Shown: one piece after another, positions 1-8,810 of the stretch
Numbering within the stretch: the first letter of the stretch is position 1
Layout of the letters: each line of letters begins with the position of its first letter
NCBI RefSeq assembly: GCF_002355335.1
Contig: NZ_AP014946.1
Coordinates: 3,053,501-3,117,500, forward strand
DNA: 64,000 nt
From: Variibacter gotjawalensis
Lineage (GTDB): Bacteria; Pseudomonadota; Alphaproteobacteria; Rhizobiales; Xanthobacteraceae
Direction of reading: 5' to 3'
The notes under the pieces: generated by a model
Database searches by the model: none
What the model was told of the DNA's origin: nothing
What the model saw: only the letters and a program-made list of their open reading frames with translations
Program-made: the position numbers and the translations under genes

Positions 1-44
1 GGGTCGTAACCTCGCACTGCACAACAAAAATTCGCCCAAGCTTC

Positions 45-78
45 CGTATACGTAAACTTGTTGCGCTTCCTCGCGCAA
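45..78. promoter_or_regulatory. Palindromes upstream of pdhA, possible operator
   Basis: Two short palindromes lie in the leader of the pdh operon. CGTATACG is at 45-52, and TTGCGC-ttcctc-GCGCAA, a perfect 6-bp inverted repeat, is at 61-78. They are 48-81 bases before the pdhA start and could be a regulator site or the foot of a leader hairpin. No regulator gene is adjacent, so the function is inferred from symmetry and position only. Confidence 0.3.
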
Positions 79-125
79 ACTAATTGCGTTATTGAGGAAG
101 CAACGGGGAAACGCGAGGCGTTATC

Positions 126-1157
126 ATGGCCACCAAGGCGAAATCGGCTGCGGCCGAGGCACAGGAACACACCGCTATTGGTGCGACCGAACCGCCTGCA
201 CTGACCAAAGAGCAAGAACTCGAAGCCTACCGGGAAATGCTGTTGATTCGCCGCTTCGAGGAGAAGGCGGGTCAGATGTACGGCATGGGCCTGATCGGCG
301 GCTTCTGCCACCTTTACATAGGCCAAGAAGCCGTTGTTGTCGGCATGCAGATGGCGATGATCGAGGGCGACCAGGTCATCACGGGCTATCGCGATCACGG
401 CCACATGCTGGCCTGCGGCCTGGACGCCAAGGGCGTTATGGCTGAACTCACCGGGCGCCGCGGCGGCCTTTCCAAAGGGAAGGGCGGCTCGATGCACATG
501 TTCTCGGTCGAGAAGAACTTCTACGGCGGCCACGGTATTGTCGGCGCGCAGGTTTCGCTCGGCACTGGCCTCGGTTTTGCCAACTGGTATCGCGGCAACA
601 AGAACGTCTCGGTTGCATACTTCGGCGACGGCGCCGCCAACCAAGGCCAGGTCTACGAGAGCTTCAACATGGCGGAGCTCTGGAAGCTGCCGGTGATCTA
701 CGTCATCGAGAACAACCGTTACGCCATGGGCACCTCGGTGACCCGCTCGTCAGCACAGACAGACTTCTCCAAACGCGGTATTTCTTTCAACATCCCGGGA
801 GAGCAGGTCGACGGAATGGACGTGCGCGCTGTCAAAGCGGCGGCCGACCGCGCAACTAAATGGTGCCGCGAGGGCAACGGCCCGATCATCCTCGAAATGC
901 AGACCTATCGCTATCGCGGTCACTCGATGTCGGATCCCGCAAAGTATCGTACGCGCGAGGAAGTCCAGAATGTTCGCGAGAAGTCGGACCCGATCGAGCA
1001 GGTCCGCGCACGCATGCTGAAGAATGGCTGGGCGAAGGAAGACGAATTGAAGAAGATCGACGCGGACGTGCGCGACATCGTCAATCAGGCGTCGGAATTC
1101 GCCACGCACGATCCGGAGCCCGATCCATCGGAGCTCTACACCGACATTCTGCGCTGA
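126..1157 (+). CDS. pdhA: Pyruvate dehydrogenase E1 component, alpha subunit
   Basis: This is the thiamine-diphosphate-dependent E1 alpha subunit. With PdhB it decarboxylates pyruvate and transfers the acetyl group to lipoyl-E2 in the cytoplasmic pyruvate dehydrogenase complex. The 343-residue length is normal for the heterotetrameric (alpha2beta2) E1 type. The TPP-binding motif starts with GDGAANQGQ near residue 167 and ends at IENN. The phosphorylation-loop-like region with YRYRGHSMSDP is present near residue 265. The ATG at 126 has GAGG seven bases upstream. The N-terminal 25 residues are Ala/Lys/Glu-rich and probably disordered. It is the first gene of an operon that continues through pdhB and pdhC. 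Identification is secure. Confidence 0.97.
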   Translation: MATKAKSAAAEAQEHTAIGATEPPALTKEQELEAYREMLLIRRFEEKAGQMYGMGLIGGFCHLYIGQEAVVVGMQMAMIEGDQVITGYRDHGHMLACGLDAKGVMAELTGRRGGLSKGKGGSMHMFSVEKNFYGGHGIVGAQVSLGTGLGFANWYRGNKNVSVAYFGDGAANQGQVYESFNMAELWKLPVIYVIENNRYAMGTSVTRSSAQTDFSKRGISFNIPGEQVDGMDVRAVKAAADRATKWCREGNGPIILEMQTYRYRGHSMSDPAKYRTREEVQNVREKSDPIEQVRARMLKNGWAKEDELKKIDADVRDIVNQASEFATHDPEPDPSELYTDILR

Positions 1158-1170
1158 CGGCGTTCGCGCC

Positions 1171-1461
1171 ATGGGGCTGATCGCAAAAACGATTCTTGGA
1201 CTGGCGATCGCGGGAGCGTTCGCGAGTTGGATCGTTGGCGCGGTCTACTTTGCGCGGTCGCTCGCCAGCATGAACGCGGCCGCCGGCCCGTCGCGCTGGA
1301 TGGCGGTTGCCGCATGGCCCTTCGCGACCAAGCAGATCAAAGGCGCGGCCGCTGAAAATGCGGCCGTCGTCAACAAAGCGATCATCGTCTTCTTCCTCTG
1401 CCTCACCTTGGCAGTTCTCACGATCTCGTTGTCCACCAATTACAATCGCATCGCGAAGTAG
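1171..1461 (+). CDS. Small two-helix membrane protein in the pdh operon
   Basis: A 96-residue protein with two predicted membrane helices, one around residues 5-27 and one around 69-90, separated by a short polar loop rich in Ala and Lys. The gene lies 13 bases after pdhA and 15 bases before pdhB on the same strand, so it is almost certainly cotranscribed. I recognise no family. Its codon usage and GC content match its neighbours, which supports a real gene. A role at the membrane linked to the pyruvate dehydrogenase complex cannot be shown from sequence. The ATG start at 1171 is the first in frame after the pdhA stop. Confidence 0.7.
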   Translation: MGLIAKTILGLAIAGAFASWIVGAVYFARSLASMNAAAGPSRWMAVAAWPFATKQIKGAAAENAAVVNKAIIVFFLCLTLAVLTISLSTNYNRIAK

Positions 1462-1476
1462 CCGCGGGAGTCCTTG

Positions 1477-2883
1477 ATGCCCACCGAAATTCTGATGCCC
1501 GCACTGTCTCCTACGATGGAGAAAGGCAACCTCTCGAAGTGGGTGAAGCGCGAAGGCGACAAGGTCAAAGCCGGCGACGTCATCGCGGAGATCGAGACCG
1601 ACAAGGCGACCATGGAGGTCGAGGCGGTCGACGAGGGGACGCTCGGCAAGATCCTGATCGCGGAAGGCACAGCCGACGTTGCGGTGAACACGCCGATCGC
1701 TGTGATTTTGGGCGATGGCGAGAGCGCCGGCGACATCAAGGCGGGTGGTTCGCCCGCGCCTGCAAAGCAGGATGCCGCTCCTCAGGAAGCCAAGAGCGAA
1801 GAGAAGGCACCCGAGAAAGCGCCGGAGGCTCCGGTCTCCGCAGTCGCCGAGCCGCCGAAGCCGAAAGCATTGCCGGAGCCCGACGTGCCGGAAGGCACCG
1901 AAATGGTCAATCAGACCGTACGCGAAGCGTTGCGTGACGCGATGGCCGAAGAGATGCGCCGCGACGACACCGTCTTCGTCATGGGTGAGGAAGTCGCCGA
2001 ATATCAAGGCGCTTACAAAGTTACGCAGGGCTTGCTGCAGGAGTTCGGCCCAAAGCGCGTCATCGATACGCCGATCACCGAGCACGGCTTCGCGGGCGTC
2101 GGCGTCGGCGCAGCGATGGCGGGTCTGAAGCCGATCGTCGAATTCATGACTTTCAATTTCGCAATGCAGGGCATCGACCACATCATCAACTCGGCCGCCA
2201 AGACGCTCTACATGTCGGGCGGGCAGATGAAGTGCCCGATGGTTTTCCGCGGCCCGAACGGCGCGGCCGCACGCGTCGGCGCGCAGCACAGCCAGGACTA
2301 CTCGGCGTGGTACTCGCAGATCCCGGGCCTCAAGGTCGTCGCGCCGCATACGGCGGCTGACTTCAAGGGCCTGCTCAAGGCTGCGATTCGCGATCCGAAT
2401 CCGGTGGTTTTCCTCGAAAACGAAATTCTGTACGGCCAGTCGTTCCCGGTGCCGAAGCTCGACGACTTCGTGCTGCCGATCGGCAAGGCGAAGATCGCGC
2501 GCCCCGGCAAGGACGTGACCATTATCTCGTGGTCGATCGGTATGACCTACGCGCTCAAAGCGGCTGAAGAGCTCGCTAAGGAAGGCATCGACGCCGAGGT
2601 CATCGATCTGCGCACGCTGCGCCCGATGGACACCGAGACAATCCTCGAATCCGTCAAGAAGACTAACCGCGCCGTCACGGTGGAAGAGGGCTGGCAGCAG
2701 TCGGGCGTCGGTGCCGAAGTCGCCGCGCGCATCATGGAAAACGCGTTCGATTATCTCGACGCGCCGGTGAAGCGCGTGTCCGGCAAGGATGTGCCGATGC
2801 CGTACGCCGCGAACCTCGAGAAGCTTGCGCTGCCGTCGGTCGCCGAAGTGGTCGAGGCCGCCAAGGCCGTTTGTTATCGCTGA
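1477..2883 (+). CDS. pdhB: Pyruvate dehydrogenase E1 component, beta subunit, with N-terminal lipoyl domain
   Basis: E1 beta subunit of the pyruvate dehydrogenase complex, 468 residues. Unlike the roughly 330-residue beta subunits of most bacteria, it begins with a lipoyl domain (residues 1-80, lipoylation site in [15 protein letters not shown]). An Ala/Pro/Lys/Glu linker spans about 85-135, followed by the transketolase-type beta domain and C-terminal domain. This lipoyl-E1beta fusion is typical of alphaproteobacteria. A TTG codon lies directly before the ATG at 1477, but the ATG is preferred: GGGAG at 1466-1470 is six bases away and the protein then starts [12 protein letters not shown] exactly like PdhC. 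The stop overlaps the next start (TGATG). Confidence 0.96.
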   Translation: MPTEILMPALSPTMEKGNLSKWVKREGDKVKAGDVIAEIETDKATMEVEAVDEGTLGKILIAEGTADVAVNTPIAVILGDGESAGDIKAGGSPAPAKQDAAPQEAKSEEKAPEKAPEAPVSAVAEPPKPKALPEPDVPEGTEMVNQTVREALRDAMAEEMRRDDTVFVMGEEVAEYQGAYKVTQGLLQEFGPKRVIDTPITEHGFAGVGVGAAMAGLKPIVEFMTFNFAMQGIDHIINSAAKTLYMSGGQMKCPMVFRGPNGAAARVGAQHSQDYSAWYSQIPGLKVVAPHTAADFKGLLKAAIRDPNPVVFLENEILYGQSFPVPKLDDFVLPIGKAKIARPGKDVTIISWSIGMTYALKAAEELAKEGIDAEVIDLRTLRPMDTETILESVKKTNRAVTVEEGWQQSGVGAEVAARIMENAFDYLDAPVKRVSGKDVPMPYAANLEKLALPSVAEVVEAAKAVCYR

Positions 2884-3173
2884 TGGCTGCGTTCGAACCA
2901 CTCGAACCGCCACCATCCACCGCAACGGGCGGCGGGACTGAGATCTTGCGTGGTGTCGTCATCGAAGGCGCGCTGCACATTTCGCTGCGCCGTGCCTTCG
3001 ACGACCCGCAGGCGTGGGGCATGGTGCTGGCCGATCTGACGCGCCACGTCGCGCGCATCTACAAGACCGAGAACAACACGCCGGAAGATCGCACGATCGA
3101 ACGCATCCGCAATCTGTACGACGCCGAGATGGATGCGCCGACGGATCTCGGCACAACGCAGATGAGGAGCTGA
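2883..3173 (+). CDS. DUF5076-type small protein
   Basis: A 96-residue soluble protein whose ATG overlaps the pdhB stop codon (TGATG), indicating translational coupling. The sequence has an acidic, proline-rich start (LEPPPSTATGGG), then LRGVVIEGALHISLRRAF and a helix ending YKTENNTPEDRTIERI. This matches my memory of the DUF5076 family, which occurs next to pdhB in Hyphomicrobiales; function is unknown. The family assignment is from recollection and could not be searched. It is probably cytoplasmic, with no signal peptide or membrane segment. Confidence 0.72.
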   Translation: MAAFEPLEPPPSTATGGGTEILRGVVIEGALHISLRRAFDDPQAWGMVLADLTRHVARIYKTENNTPEDRTIERIRNLYDAEMDAPTDLGTTQMRS

Positions 3174-3175
3174 GA

Positions 3176-3595
3176 TTGCGCGGCGCCATCAACCATATCG
3201 CGTTGACGGTCTCCAATCTGGCGGACGCAGAGAGCAATTTCTATGCTCCGGTGCTCGGTTTCCTTGGCTACGAGAAAGTCGAAGACCAAGCCGAGAAGGC
3301 GACGCTATGGTTCAACAAACACAGCGGCGCCGCGATCAATCTTTGGCAAGCGCATCCGGAGCATCAGGGCAACAAGCACTATCGCTACAGCCCCGGCTTC
3401 CATCATCTCGCATTCTCGCTCGAGAGCCGCGAAGCCATCGACTCGCTCTACGACGTGCTGATCGGTTACGCGATCCGCGTGCTCGACGACCCTGCTGAAT
3501 ACCCGCATTATGCCCCCGGCTATTATGCGGTCTATTTCGAAGACGGCGACGGAATGAAATTCGAAGCCGTGCACATGCCCGTGATTCCAGAATAG
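3176..3595 (+). CDS. VOC (glyoxalase/bleomycin resistance) superfamily protein
   Basis: A 139-residue protein of the vicinal oxygen chelate fold. The first beta-alpha-beta unit begins INHIALTVSNLADAESNFY, with a possible metal His near residue 6. The second carries FHHLAFSLESREAID, and the C-terminal strand has YFEDGDGMKFEAVHMP, whose Glu is a typical third metal ligand. The start is TTG at 3176. It has a clear AGGAG (3165-3169) six bases upstream and follows the previous stop by two bases, whereas no ATG is suitably placed. The substrate is unknown. VOC proteins include glyoxalases, extradiol dioxygenases and thiol transferases. Its presence inside a pdh operon is unexplained. Confidence 0.85.
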   Translation: MRGAINHIALTVSNLADAESNFYAPVLGFLGYEKVEDQAEKATLWFNKHSGAAINLWQAHPEHQGNKHYRYSPGFHHLAFSLESREAIDSLYDVLIGYAIRVLDDPAEYPHYAPGYYAVYFEDGDGMKFEAVHMPVIPE

Positions 3596-3605
3596 TGGTG
3601 ACCTG

Positions 3606-4985
3606 ATGCCCACCAACATCCTCATGCCAGCGCTGTCGCCCACGATGGAAAAGGGCAACCTCGCCAAGTGGCTCAAAAAAGAGGGCGACAAGGTCGCGCC
3701 CGGCGACATCATCGCCGAGATCGAGACCGACAAGGCGACGATGGAAGTCGAGGCTGTCGACGAAGGCACGCTCGCCAAGATCGTCGTGCCGGCCGGCACA
3801 TCGGACGTGCCGGTCAATCAGCTGATTGCGGTGCTCGCGGGCGAGGGCGAGGACGTATCGGCGGCTGCAAGCGCCGCAGCGTCGGCGCCGCCCGCCGCGA
3901 AGCAGGAAGCCGCGAAGCCTGCCGAGCAGAAAGCCTCCGAGAAGGCGTCGGAAAAAGCTCCGGAGCAGAAAGCGGCGCCAGCCGCTGCTCCTGCCCCGCA
4001 AGCCGTGCCCGCTGCCGCGAAAGCAAACGGGCAAGGCGGTCGCGTTTTCTCATCTCCGCTGGCGCGTCGTCTCGCGAAAGAAGCCGGGATCGAAATCGGC
4101 CGAGTCGAAGGCAGCGGCCCGCATGGCCGCATCATCGCGCGCGACGTCGAGCAGGCGAAGGACGGCAAGGGTCTCAAAGCGGCCGCTGCTGCTCCCGGCG
4201 CCGCGCCGCAAGCCGCTGCCGCAAGTGCCCCGGCGTCGGCACCGCCGAGCGACGACAAAATCCGCGCGCTCTTCCCGGAAGGCTCGTACGAAACGATCCC
4301 GCACGACGGCATGCGCAAGACCATCGCGCGCCGTCTCACCGAAGCGAAGTCGCAGGTCCCGCATTTCTATCTGACGCTCGACTGCGAACTCGATGCTCTC
4401 CTGGCTCTGCGCGAGCAGATCAACGGCGCAGCGCCGAAGGACAAGGACGGCAAGCCGGCCTACAAAGTCTCGGTCAACGATTTCATCATCAAGGCGCTTG
4501 CCATTGCGCTCATCCGCGTACCGGATGCGAATGTCTCGTGGACCGAAGGCGCAATGCTCAAGCACAAGCACGCAGACGTCGGCGTTGCGGTCTCGATCCC
4601 AGGCGGATTGATCACGCCGATCGTTCGCCAGGCTGAAACGAAGACACTCTCCACCATCTCGAACGAGATGAAGGACTACGCGGCGCGCGCCAAGAACCGT
4701 AAGCTCAAGCCCGACGAATACCAGGGCGGCACGACGGCGGTGTCGAACCTTGGCATGTTCGGCGTGAAGGATTTTGCGGCCGTCATCAACCCGCCGCATG
4801 CAACGATCCTCGCGGTCGGCGCCGGCGAAAAGCGCGTTGTTGTCAAGAATAACGCGCCGGCCGTCGCTACCGTGATGTCGGTCACGCTGTCGACCGACCA
4901 TCGCGCGGTCGACGGTGCGTTGGCGGCCGAGTTGGCGCAAGCCTTCAAGGGGCTCATCGAGCATCCGATGGGAATGCTGGTCTAG
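3606..4985 (+). CDS. pdhC: Dihydrolipoamide acetyltransferase (E2) of pyruvate dehydrogenase
   Basis: E2 core of the pyruvate dehydrogenase complex; it passes the acetyl group from its lipoyl arm to CoA. The protein has 459 residues: a lipoyl domain (1-80, [15 protein letters not shown]), an Ala/Lys/Glu-rich linker (about 82-140), a peripheral subunit-binding domain starting VFSSPLARRLAKEAG near 147, a second Ala/Pro linker, and the catalytic acetyltransferase domain from about 225. The active-site motif DHRAVDG lies near the C-terminus. The ATG at 3606 follows the VOC gene by ten bases. One lipoyl domain here plus one on PdhB gives two lipoyl types in the complex. Confidence 0.96.
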   Translation: MPTNILMPALSPTMEKGNLAKWLKKEGDKVAPGDIIAEIETDKATMEVEAVDEGTLAKIVVPAGTSDVPVNQLIAVLAGEGEDVSAAASAAASAPPAAKQEAAKPAEQKASEKASEKAPEQKAAPAAAPAPQAVPAAAKANGQGGRVFSSPLARRLAKEAGIEIGRVEGSGPHGRIIARDVEQAKDGKGLKAAAAAPGAAPQAAAASAPASAPPSDDKIRALFPEGSYETIPHDGMRKTIARRLTEAKSQVPHFYLTLDCELDALLALREQINGAAPKDKDGKPAYKVSVNDFIIKALAIALIRVPDANVSWTEGAMLKHKHADVGVAVSIPGGLITPIVRQAETKTLSTISNEMKDYAARAKNRKLKPDEYQGGTTAVSNLGMFGVKDFAAVINPPHATILAVGAGEKRVVVKNNAPAVATVMSVTLSTDHRAVDGALAAELAQAFKGLIEHPMGMLV

Positions 4986-4997
4986 CGGACGCAGCGC

Positions 4998-5393
4998 GTG
5001 GGCAAGCTCTTCACGCTCGTCCTCGCGTTCTTCGCTTCGCTGCTGGTCGGCGGCATCGTGCAAAACTTGCTCGCCGTCTATGCGAAGGCGGATCTCGAGT
5101 TCGTCATCGCGATCGTGATCTTCATTCTCGCGACCCAGATCTATTCCATTGTCTTCGGCATCGCGCTGTTCGCGCATTGGAGCATCGACCGCTGTGCGCT
5201 GTGGCTGACCGGCATAACGGTCGCGCTCGTGATCGCAGGCGAGATTGTCATCATCATCGCGCAAGGCTCAATCCGCACCGTAAAAGCCGACACTCTGATC
5301 TTGGGTTACATGATCGTGCCGTCACTGATCGCGATTGCCATCCACTGGTTGATCGTGCGGAGGCGGGCGGCTCGCGACCGCGCCTTGGTTTAG
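4998..5393 (+). CDS. Four-helix inner membrane protein, unknown function
   Basis: A 131-residue, strongly hydrophobic protein with about four predicted membrane helices (roughly residues 5-25, 36-58, 66-88, 98-120) and a basic C-terminus RRRAARDRALV. It starts with GTG at 4998, twelve bases after pdhC, and is probably the last gene of the pdh transcript. I do not recognise a family. A second small membrane protein lies between pdhA and pdhB, so the operon encodes two membrane proteins of unknown role. Confidence 0.7.
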   Translation: MGKLFTLVLAFFASLLVGGIVQNLLAVYAKADLEFVIAIVIFILATQIYSIVFGIALFAHWSIDRCALWLTGITVALVIAGEIVIIIAQGSIRTVKADTLILGYMIVPSLIAIAIHWLIVRRRAARDRALV

Positions 5394-5421
5394 TGTCACG
5401 AGGGCGCTGCCACGCGCCGCA

Positions 5422-5450
5422 TTGACAGTCGCGAGCGCGGTCACTTCAAT
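5422..5450 (+). promoter_or_regulatory. Sigma-70 type promoter for the TctC-type gene
   Basis: TTGACA at 5422-5427, a 17-base spacer, and TTCAAT at 5445-5450 make a good housekeeping promoter 41 bases before the start codon at 5491. This suggests the binding-protein gene is transcribed independently of the pdh operon. Confidence 0.55.
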
Positions 5451-5490
5451 TGCCGATAAAGAACGAAAAAGATCCACAGAGGACGCTACA

Positions 5491-6492
5491 ATGAACAACA
5501 ACAAAATCACGCGCCGCCAGGTTCTTCTCACCGCAGCAGCAGGCACCGCTTTGGTCGCCGCGCCGTCGGTCCTTCGTGCGCAAGCCAGTTACCCGAACAA
5601 GAATGTCCGCATCATCGTTCCGTTTCCGGCCGGCGGTACTACCGACATGCTGGCGCGCCTGTTCGCGCAACGCCTCGGCGAGACGATGGGGCAGACCTTC
5701 CTCGTCGAAAACGTCGGCGGCGGTGGTGGCTCGATTGGCGCCGAGCAGGTCGCGCGCGCGCCCGCGGACGGCTACACGCTGCTGTTCCACAATCTGACAT
5801 TCTCGACGACAACATCGTCGCTTCAGTATGCTGGACGCGCGAAGCACGATATCGAGAAGGACTTTGTGCCGATCTCGGTCGGCGCTTATGTGCCGATGCT
5901 GCTCCTCGCGCACCCGTCGACCAAGGTGAAGAACCTCAAGGAATTCGTTGCCTTCGCGAAGGAGACGAAAGACCCCTTGTTCTACGGCTCGACCGGGCCG
6001 GGGAGCGTAATGAATCTTATCGGGGAATTGCTGAAGCGCGACGCGAGCATCAAGATGGACCATGTGCCATTCCGTGGCGCTGCGCCGCTCGTGCAGGAGC
6101 TGCTGTCTGGCCGCATCCAGCTGGGCGGCGATCAACTCTCGACATCGCTGCAGCATGCGAAAGCTGGCTCGCTCACACCGATCGCCGTGCATGGCGAGAA
6201 GCGCTCACCGGCGCTTCCGGATGTCCCGACAGTCCGCGAGCTTGGTTTCCCCAATCTCGAACTGCAGGGCTGGAACGGCTTCTTCGCACCGGCCGGCACG
6301 CCGCCCGAGGTCGTTGCCAAGCTCGGCCAGGAAATCACCGCGGCTGCTAAGCGCGAGGATATCGCCAAGAAGATGATTGAGGTCGGCGCCGAGCCCAGCG
6401 GTTCCTCACAAGCCGAAATGCGTGAGATGTTGAAAGCGCAGGTCGCAAAAGTGAAGCCGGTCGTCGAAGAATTGAAGCTCGTCGTTCAGTAA
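5491..6492 (+). CDS. Tripartite tricarboxylate transporter substrate-binding protein (Bug/TctC family)
   Basis: A 333-residue periplasmic solute-binding protein. The N-terminus has a twin-arginine-like signal, ITRRQVLLTAAAG, with cleavage expected after VLRAQA near residue 29. The mature part shows family hallmarks: YPNKNVRIIVPFPAGGTTD, the stretch AQRLGETMGQTFLVEN, and GADGYTLL-like ARAPADGYTLLFHN. Such proteins bind carboxylates or amino acids and deliver them to TctAB permeases, but no permease gene is nearby, so this is an orphan, as is common in the family. The ATG at 5491 is chosen because the signal peptide starts there and AGAGGA lies upstream. A promoter and a terminator flank the gene. 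Confidence 0.9.
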   Translation: MNNNKITRRQVLLTAAAGTALVAAPSVLRAQASYPNKNVRIIVPFPAGGTTDMLARLFAQRLGETMGQTFLVENVGGGGGSIGAEQVARAPADGYTLLFHNLTFSTTTSSLQYAGRAKHDIEKDFVPISVGAYVPMLLLAHPSTKVKNLKEFVAFAKETKDPLFYGSTGPGSVMNLIGELLKRDASIKMDHVPFRGAAPLVQELLSGRIQLGGDQLSTSLQHAKAGSLTPIAVHGEKRSPALPDVPTVRELGFPNLELQGWNGFFAPAGTPPEVVAKLGQEITAAAKREDIAKKMIEVGAEPSGSSQAEMREMLKAQVAKVKPVVEELKLVVQ

Positions 6493-6513
6493 ATAATTCG
6501 AGTGCAATGCGAA

Positions 6514-6538
6514 AAGGCCGGGGCTCCGCCTCGGCCTT
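6514..6538 (+). terminator. Rho-independent terminator after the TctC-type gene
   Basis: An 11-bp stem AAGGCCGGGGC/GCCTCGGCCTT with one G-T pair and a TCC loop, followed by CACTTTTCC. It lies 22 bases after the stop codon at 6492 and isolates lpdA from the genes upstream. Confidence 0.7.
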
Positions 6539-6622
6539 CACTTTTCCGCCGCCGGCCTGATTGCCCCGAGCGATCAGACCGCTAAGATGCTGCGCGGAGA
6601 GGAAATACCTTAGGAATTTGCC

Positions 6623-8044
6623 ATGGCCGATACTTCATTCGACATCATCATTATTGGATCGGGCCCTGGCGGCTATGTGACGGCCATTCGTGCCGCGCAG
6701 CTCGGCTTCAAGACCGCCGTTATCGAGCGCTCGTTCCTCGGCGGCATCTGTTCGAACTGGGGTTGCATCCCGACGAAGGCGCTGCTGCGTTCCGCCGAAA
6801 TTTATCACTACATGCAGCACGCGAAGGACTACGGCCTCTCCGCCGAGAATGTGAAGTTCGATCCGGCTGCCGTGATCAAACGCTCTCGCGGCGTCGCTGG
6901 CCGCATGAACACCGGCGTCGGCTTCCTGATGAAGAAGAACAAGATCTCGGTGATCTGGGGCGAGGCGACGATCGACGCGCCCGGCAAGATCACCGTGAAG
7001 GAATCGAAGACCGAAGCGCCGAAAGGGTCACTTGGCCCAGGTGCGTATCAGGCAAAGCACATCATCGTCGCGACCGGCGCGCGCCCGCGGGTGTTGCCTG
7101 GGCTAGAGCCGGACGGCAAACTCGTCTGGACGTATTTCGAGGCGATGAACCCCGACAAGATGCCGAAGTCGCTGATCGTCATGGGCTCGGGTGCCATCGG
7201 CATCGAGTTCGCATCGTTCTATCGCACAATGGGCGCCGAGGTGACGGTCGTCGAAGTGCTGCCGCAAATCCTCCCAGTCGAGGATGCCGAGATCGCTGCC
7301 TTCGCGCGCAAGGCGCTCGAAAAGCAGGGGATGAAAATTCACAGCGGCACGAAAGTGACGAAGCTGGAGAAGAAGGGCGACAAGGTCGTTGCGACCCTCG
7401 AAGACGCAAAAGGCGGTACGCAAACGATCGAAGCCGATCGCGCGATCTCGGCTGTCGGCGTCGTCGGCAATGTCGAGAACATCGGTCTCGAAAAACTCGG
7501 CGTGAAGATCGAACGCGGCTGCATCGCCATCGACGACTTCTGCCGAACGAACGTGCCGGGGATCTACGCTATCGGAGATGTTGCTGGACCGCCGATGCTC
7601 GCGCACAAAGCAGAGCATGAAGGCGTGGTATGCGTCGAGGCCATCAAGGGATTGCATCCGCATCCGATGGATAAAGCGATGATCCCGGGCTGCACGTACT
7701 GCCACCCGCAGATCGCATCGATCGGCCTGACCGAAGCGAAGGCGAAAGAGGCCGGTCGCGATATCCGCGTCGGCCGCTTCCCGTTCGTTGGCAACGGCAA
7801 GGCCGTCGCACTCGGCGAGGATCAGGGCCTTGTCAAAGTCATCTTCGACAAGAAGACCGGACAACTGCTCGGCGCTCACATGGTCGGCGCAGAAGTCACC
7901 GAGCTGATCCAGGGCTTCGCGGTCGCGATGAATCTCGAGACGACAGAGGAAGAGTTGATGCACACGATCTTCCCGCATCCGACGCTCTCAGAGATGATGA
8001 AGGAAGCTGTGCTCGATGCTTATGGCCGCGTGCTCAACATGTGA
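6623..8044 (+). CDS. lpdA: Dihydrolipoyl dehydrogenase (E3)
   Basis: The FAD-dependent E3 enzyme that reoxidises dihydrolipoamide with NAD+ in 2-oxoacid dehydrogenase complexes; 473 residues, normal length. It shows the FAD dinucleotide motif GSGPGG at 12-17, the redox-active disulfide Cys43/Cys48 in GGICSNWGC, the NAD motif GSGAIGIEFASFY near 190, and the C-terminal active-site HPTLSE. There is no N-terminal lipoyl domain. It stands apart from pdhC, separated by the TctC-type gene and a terminator, so it probably has its own promoter in 6540-6620. Given pdhABC and lipA nearby, it very likely serves pyruvate dehydrogenase; a separate E3 for 2-oxoglutarate dehydrogenase may exist elsewhere. 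Confidence 0.96.
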   Translation: MADTSFDIIIIGSGPGGYVTAIRAAQLGFKTAVIERSFLGGICSNWGCIPTKALLRSAEIYHYMQHAKDYGLSAENVKFDPAAVIKRSRGVAGRMNTGVGFLMKKNKISVIWGEATIDAPGKITVKESKTEAPKGSLGPGAYQAKHIIVATGARPRVLPGLEPDGKLVWTYFEAMNPDKMPKSLIVMGSGAIGIEFASFYRTMGAEVTVVEVLPQILPVEDAEIAAFARKALEKQGMKIHSGTKVTKLEKKGDKVVATLEDAKGGTQTIEADRAISAVGVVGNVENIGLEKLGVKIERGCIAIDDFCRTNVPGIYAIGDVAGPPMLAHKAEHEGVVCVEAIKGLHPHPMDKAMIPGCTYCHPQIASIGLTEAKAKEAGRDIRVGRFPFVGNGKAVALGEDQGLVKVIFDKKTGQLLGAHMVGAEVTELIQGFAVAMNLETTEEELMHTIFPHPTLSEMMKEAVLDAYGRVLNM

Positions 8045-8153
8045 CAACGGAGATCTGGTGCCTCTCGGTTCGCAGTATGTTCTCGTCGTTCTGCCCTGAC
8101 ATTGCCGCGGATTCCGGGTCATACCTTTGCGAAACACAGCGTAGAGGTAAGCC

Positions 8154-8753
8154 ATGCAAGCCGATGAAGCCGCGGATATGATGGACAAGGACCGCGAGTC
8201 CGACAGATTCAAGCAGCGGGCCGCGGTCGCAATCGCATTCTTTGCGATGCTGCTCGCCATCACGGGTCTCGGCGGCAACAACGCCACCAAGGATGCCCTC
8301 AACAGCAACATCCAGGCGTCAAACCTGTTCAATTTCTATCAAGCCAAAAACCAGCGTCAGATGGGTTTCGAGCTCGCCGCTGACTACGCGGAATTTGCGA
8401 CCCTGCACGATCCGGCGTTGCCGGCGGAGCAGAAGGAGCATTGGCGCAAGAAGCTCGACACATACCGCAAGACCGTCGCGCGCTACGAATCCGAGCCTGA
8501 AACCAACGAGGGCAAGAAGGAACTGCTCGTGAAGGCACGCGAAGAGACCAAAAAGCGCGACATCGCGTTGCGTAAGGACCCGTATTTCGACTACGCCGAG
8601 GCCCTTCTGCAGATATCGATCGTGCTGATCTCGGTATCCATCATCGCGGGCGTTGCCTGGCTGGCATTCTTCGGGGGCGCCATCGGCATCGTGGGCGGCC
8701 TATTGATGATAAACGGCTTTCTGCTTCTGGTTGCGATCCCGGGCCTCGAATAG
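8154..8753 (+). CDS. DUF4337-type membrane protein
   Basis: A 199-residue protein. A charged N-terminus (residues 1-20) is followed by a first membrane helix at about 22-40 (VAIAFFAMLLAITGLGG), a long soluble helical part rich in Lys and Glu (about 45-145), and two C-terminal helices (about 150-175 and 178-198). The order, with NNATKDALNSNIQASN after the first helix and FNFYQAKNQRQ, fits the DUF4337 family as I remember it. Function is unknown. It is single, between lpdA and lipA, with roughly 110 bases of spacer before and 57 after. Confidence 0.75.
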   Translation: MQADEAADMMDKDRESDRFKQRAAVAIAFFAMLLAITGLGGNNATKDALNSNIQASNLFNFYQAKNQRQMGFELAADYAEFATLHDPALPAEQKEHWRKKLDTYRKTVARYESEPETNEGKKELLVKAREETKKRDIALRKDPYFDYAEALLQISIVLISVSIIAGVAWLAFFGGAIGIVGGLLMINGFLLLVAIPGLE

Positions 8754-8810
8754 CGCCTTCACAAATCGGGTCGGGATCGTTACCTAAGAGGTCATACAGG
8801 ACCTTCGCCC

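Noticed and set aside
1081-2925. Long open frame (614 codons) antisense to pdhB
   Set aside because: It mirrors the codon structure of pdhB on the other strand, is rich in Arg and His and has no recognisable domain: a GC-rich shadow.
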